From: Kordiimonadaceae bacterium
Lineage (GTDB): Bacteria; Pseudomonadota; Alphaproteobacteria; Sphingomonadales; Kordiimonadaceae
Length of the DNA: 9,593 nucleotides
Assembly: GCA_016763495.1 (NCBI GenBank)
Contig: JAESTR010000199.1
Span: 1-9,593 of the forward strand
Direction of reading: 5' to 3'
A program made the translations under genes and the position numbers. The notes beneath the pieces are model-generated. The model had not been told where the DNA came from. It worked only from the letters and a program-made list of their open reading frames with translations, and did no database searches. Shown here in pieces: positions 7,415 to 9,593 of this stretch. The stretch's first letter is position 1. Every line of letters starts with the position of its first letter.

Positions 7415-7530
7415 AACCCGCGTAAGGGTTTGTATAGAGACACTGAATTAAATAAAGGGCCATAGTTGGCCCGAAACGAAATTAAATAAAGGGCCATAGT
7501 TGGCCCGAAACGACAGGGGCAGGTAGCCCC
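7415..7530 (+). promoter_or_regulatory. Run of four hairpins in the nusA leader
   Basis: Four short hairpins stand in a row between rimP and nusA: AACCC/GGGTT (7415-7419 with 7426-7430, loop GCGTAA), the two repeated GGGCCA/TGGCCC stems (7457-7472, 7491-7506), and GGGGC/GCCCC (7516-7520 with 7526-7530, loop AGGTA). The last ends nine bases before the nusA ribosome site GGAG at 7540-7543. None has a following T-run, so they look like RNA-stability, processing or protein-binding elements rather than terminators. The function is inference only; NusA is an RNA-binding protein known to control its own operon in E. coli, which makes autoregulation one option. Confidence 0.4.
7446..7513 (+). repeat. 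Perfect 34-base tandem duplication in the rimP-nusA gap
   Basis: Positions 7446-7479 and 7480-7513 are identical over all 34 bases and directly adjacent. Each unit starts with the A/T-rich AATTAAATAAA, continues with a hairpin GGGCCA-TAGT-TGGCCC (7457-7472 and 7491-7506), and ends with GAAACGA. Neither hairpin is followed by a T-run. Because both copies carry both arms, the left arm of copy one could also pair with the right arm of copy two. Perfect identity points to a recent duplication or to selection for two copies; it is non-coding in either view. Confidence 0.97.
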
Positions 7531-7551
7531 GCACGTAATGGAGTGAAGTCG

Positions 7552-9249
7552 ATGGCATCTGCTATCAGTGCAAATAGGCTCGAACTACTGCAGATTGCAG
7601 AATTGGTTGCCCGCGAGAAATCAATCGATAAAGAGATTGTTCTTGAGGCGATGGAAGAAGCGATTCAGAAAGCAGCACGTTCAAAATACGGTGCGGAAAA
7701 TGAAATCCGTGCGCAGATCGACAAAACCACCGGGGATATTCGTTTGTTCCGGGTTCTGGAAGTTGTTGAAGAAGTAGAAGAGCCTGCTGTTCAGATCAGT
7801 GTTGAAGATGCCCAAAAAGATAAAGCCGACGCTGTTGTTGGTGACTATCTGGCTTCGAGCCTGCCGCCGATGGATTTTGGCCGGGTAGCTGCTCAAACCG
7901 CGAAGCAGGTGATTGTACAAAAAGTGCGAGAAGCCGAGCGCGAGAAGCAGTATGAAGAATATAAAGACCGTGCAGGCGAAATTGTTACTGGCCTAGTGAA
8001 GCGTGTTGAATATGGTAACGTGATTGTTGATCTGGGTCGTGGTGAAGCTATTATGCGCCGCGATCAGGTTATCCCACGTGAGCATATCCGCCAAAACGAA
8101 CGTATTCGTGGGTATATCTACGAAGTGCGCCGCGAAAATCGTGGGCCGCAAATTTTTATGTCTCGTACGAAGCCGGACTTTATGGGCGCTCTTTTTGCTC
8201 AAGAAGTGCCTGAAATTTATGACGGTATCATTGAAATTCGTTCAGTAGCGCGTGATCCGGGCAGTCGTGCGAAAATTGCAGTCTTGTCAAATGACAGTTC
8301 CATTGACCCGGTTGGGGCATGTGTTGGTATGCGCGGTAGTCGTGTGCAAGCTGTTGTGAATGAGCTGCAGGGCGAGAAGATTGACATTATTCCGTGGTCA
8401 CCTGATGTGGCTTCTTTCATCGTGAATGCGCTTCAGCCTGCTGAAGTTGCAAAGGTAGTGATGGACGAAGAAACTAGCCGCGTAGAAGTTGTTGTGCCAG
8501 ACGACCAGCTTTCACTAGCAATTGGTCGCCGGGGCCAAAATGTGCGTCTTGCAAGCCAGCTTACAGGTTGGACTATTGACATTATGACGGAAGCTGAAGA
8601 AAGCGAACGTCGTCAGGAAGAGTTTATCAATCAAAGCAAGCGCTTTGTTGAGGCGCTTGATGTGGACGAAACTTTGGCGCACTTGCTTGTGGCTGAAGGT
8701 TTCACAGACCTAACTGAAATCGCCTACGTAGAACCTGAAGAGCTTCTCACTGTTGAAGGTTTTGAAGAAGAGCTTGTAGTTGAATTGCAGCGCCGTGCTG
8801 GTGATTTCCTTGAAGCAGAGGCTCGCGCCGCTGATGATAAGCGTAAAGAACTTGGTGTTGAAGATGAGCTGGCGAATGTTGAAGGTTTAACGCCGCAAAT
8901 GCTCGTTGTTCTTGGCGAAGATCAAGTGAAAACGTTGGAAGATTTTGCTGGCTGTGCTGCTGACGAATTGACCAGTAAAGACGATGGTATATTGAAAGCC
9001 TTCCCGCTAACTGAGGAAGAAGCCAGTACTATGGTTATGTCTGCGCGGGTTGTTCTTGGCTGGATTTCTGCTGAAGATGCTTTCCCTCCTGCACCTGAAG
9101 AAGTGCTTGAGGAAACTGGGGAAGAAGCAGTAGAAGCAGCAGAAGAAGCAGTAGAGGCTGCGCCGGAAGAGGTGGCTGAAGTTTCTGAAGAAGCTGATGT
9201 TGAAGTGGAAACTGCAGATGCGGCTGAAGAAGACGCAAAAGCAGAGTAA
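7552..9249 (+). CDS. nusA: NusA, transcription termination/antitermination factor
   Basis: An RNA-polymerase-binding factor acting in pausing, intrinsic termination, antitermination and transcription-translation coupling. I count 565 residues from ATG 7552. Domains in order: polymerase-binding N-terminal domain (about 1-125), S1 domain (about 140-205, with [21 protein letters not shown]), KH1 (about 230-300, GMRG at 259-262), KH2 (about 302-348, GRRG at 325-328), then two helix-hairpin-helix acidic repeats (about 365-425 and 440-505). The last 55 residues form an acidic Glu/Ala tail with EEAVEAA twice in tandem (524-537). A GTG at 7543 is in frame, but it overlaps the ribosome site GGAG (7540-7543), whereas ATG 7552 is eight bases after it and gives the familiar alphaproteobacterial start [16 protein letters not shown]. 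It lies after rimP and before ylxR, the conserved operon order. Confidence 0.98.
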   Translation: MASAISANRLELLQIAELVAREKSIDKEIVLEAMEEAIQKAARSKYGAENEIRAQIDKTTGDIRLFRVLEVVEEVEEPAVQISVEDAQKDKADAVVGDYLASSLPPMDFGRVAAQTAKQVIVQKVREAEREKQYEEYKDRAGEIVTGLVKRVEYGNVIVDLGRGEAIMRRDQVIPREHIRQNERIRGYIYEVRRENRGPQIFMSRTKPDFMGALFAQEVPEIYDGIIEIRSVARDPGSRAKIAVLSNDSSIDPVGACVGMRGSRVQAVVNELQGEKIDIIPWSPDVASFIVNALQPAEVAKVVMDEETSRVEVVVPDDQLSLAIGRRGQNVRLASQLTGWTIDIMTEAEESERRQEEFINQSKRFVEALDVDETLAHLLVAEGFTDLTEIAYVEPEELLTVEGFEEELVVELQRRAGDFLEAEARAADDKRKELGVEDELANVEGLTPQMLVVLGEDQVKTLEDFAGCAADELTSKDDGILKAFPLTEEEASTMVMSARVVLGWISAEDAFPPAPEEVLEETGEEAVEAAEEAVEAAPEEVAEVSEEADVEVETADAAEEDAKAE

Positions 9250-9285
9250 AGAGTAAGCCGAAGCTAGGTATTTTAGGAGCAGATG

Positions 9286-9593
9286 ATGCCCAATGAAGAA
9301 ATGCCCGGTGATGATAGGCAAAGTGATGAAGCGCTAGATAGCCAGAAACCCGGCAAGAAGAATAGTCGGAAGAATGGCAGGCGGTGTATAGTAACGAACG
9401 AGACCGGACCTGTGGAAACACTGATTCGGTTGGTGCTGGGCCCCGAAGGTGTGCTTGTACCAGATGTTGCAGCCCGGTTACCGGGGCGCGGTGTTTGGAT
9501 GCAGGCAAAGGGGCCACTTATAAAGGCTGCTGTCGCGGACGGTAGTTTGCATAAAGCAGCATGTAGGTCATTGAAGTGTAAGCTTTCTAAAGA
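9286..9593 (+). CDS. ylxR: YlxR/DUF448 family nucleic-acid-binding protein, 3' part cut by window end
   Basis: An open frame that continues past the right edge; 102 codons are visible. After a polar, charged lead of about 30 residues it shows the DUF448 features GRRCIVTNE (31-39), ETLIRLVLGPEGVLVPD (44-60) and AARLPGRGVWM (62-72), where RLPGRG is the most typical motif. In many alphaproteobacteria the protein is about 200 residues with a following L7Ae-like domain, which would lie outside this window. YlxR proteins are small nucleic-acid-binding proteins with a role in transcription control reported in some species. AGGAG at 9275-9279 is six bases from ATG 9286 and only three from the adjacent in-frame ATG 9283; I prefer 9286. 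It starts 36 bases after the nusA stop with no terminator between, so it is co-transcribed, and infB should come next. Confidence 0.9.
   Translation, partial: MPNEEMPGDDRQSDEALDSQKPGKKNSRKNGRRCIVTNETGPVETLIRLVLGPEGVLVPDVAARLPGRGVWMQAKGPLIKAAVADGSLHKAACRSLKCKLSK

Noticed and set aside
7543..7551. GTG at 7543 as the nusA start.
   Set aside because: It overlaps the ribosome-binding GGAG, and ATG 7552 gives both correct spacing and the conserved NusA N-terminus.

Overview
This window is a stretch of bacterial housekeeping chromosome, almost certainly from an alphaproteobacterium. All genes are on the + strand: miaB, phoH (ybeZ), ybeY, corC/ybeX-type, lnt, trmB, rimP, nusA and the first part of ylxR (DUF448), which runs off the right edge. 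This order, the NusA N-terminus beginning [16 protein letters not shown], and the acidic NusA tail are typical of Alphaproteobacteria. Base composition by eye is moderate (around half G+C). I cannot name the genus.

Layout. Positions 1-165 are upstream sequence with no gene I can support. 166-5856 is a tight run: miaB, an 88-base gap, then phoH-ybeY-corC-lnt with gaps of 9, -1 and 9 bases, surely one transcript. An 88-base gap separates lnt from trmB (5945-6664). Many alphaproteobacteria carry metK, often with a small regulator gene, at this point; here it is missing. A 238-base gap (6665-6902) then holds a possible promoter and a compact two-hairpin RNA structure in front of rimP. The rimP-nusA gap (7407-7551) holds a perfect 34-base tandem duplication, each copy carrying a hairpin, followed by a third hairpin just ahead of the nusA ribosome-binding site. 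ylxR follows nusA after 36 bases and would normally lead on to infB.

How the genes work together. The left block combines tRNA modification (MiaB), RNA metabolism and ribosome quality control (PhoH, YbeY), a CBS-domain protein of the CorC family, and lipoprotein maturation (Lnt). The right block is the translation/transcription operon: TrmB modifies tRNA, RimP matures the 30S subunit, NusA controls pausing, termination and antitermination, and YlxR is a small nucleic-acid-binding protein.

I see no mobile element, CRISPR array, defence system or RNA gene. The protein content is ordinary. What deserves a second look is the non-coding sequence in front of rimP and nusA.
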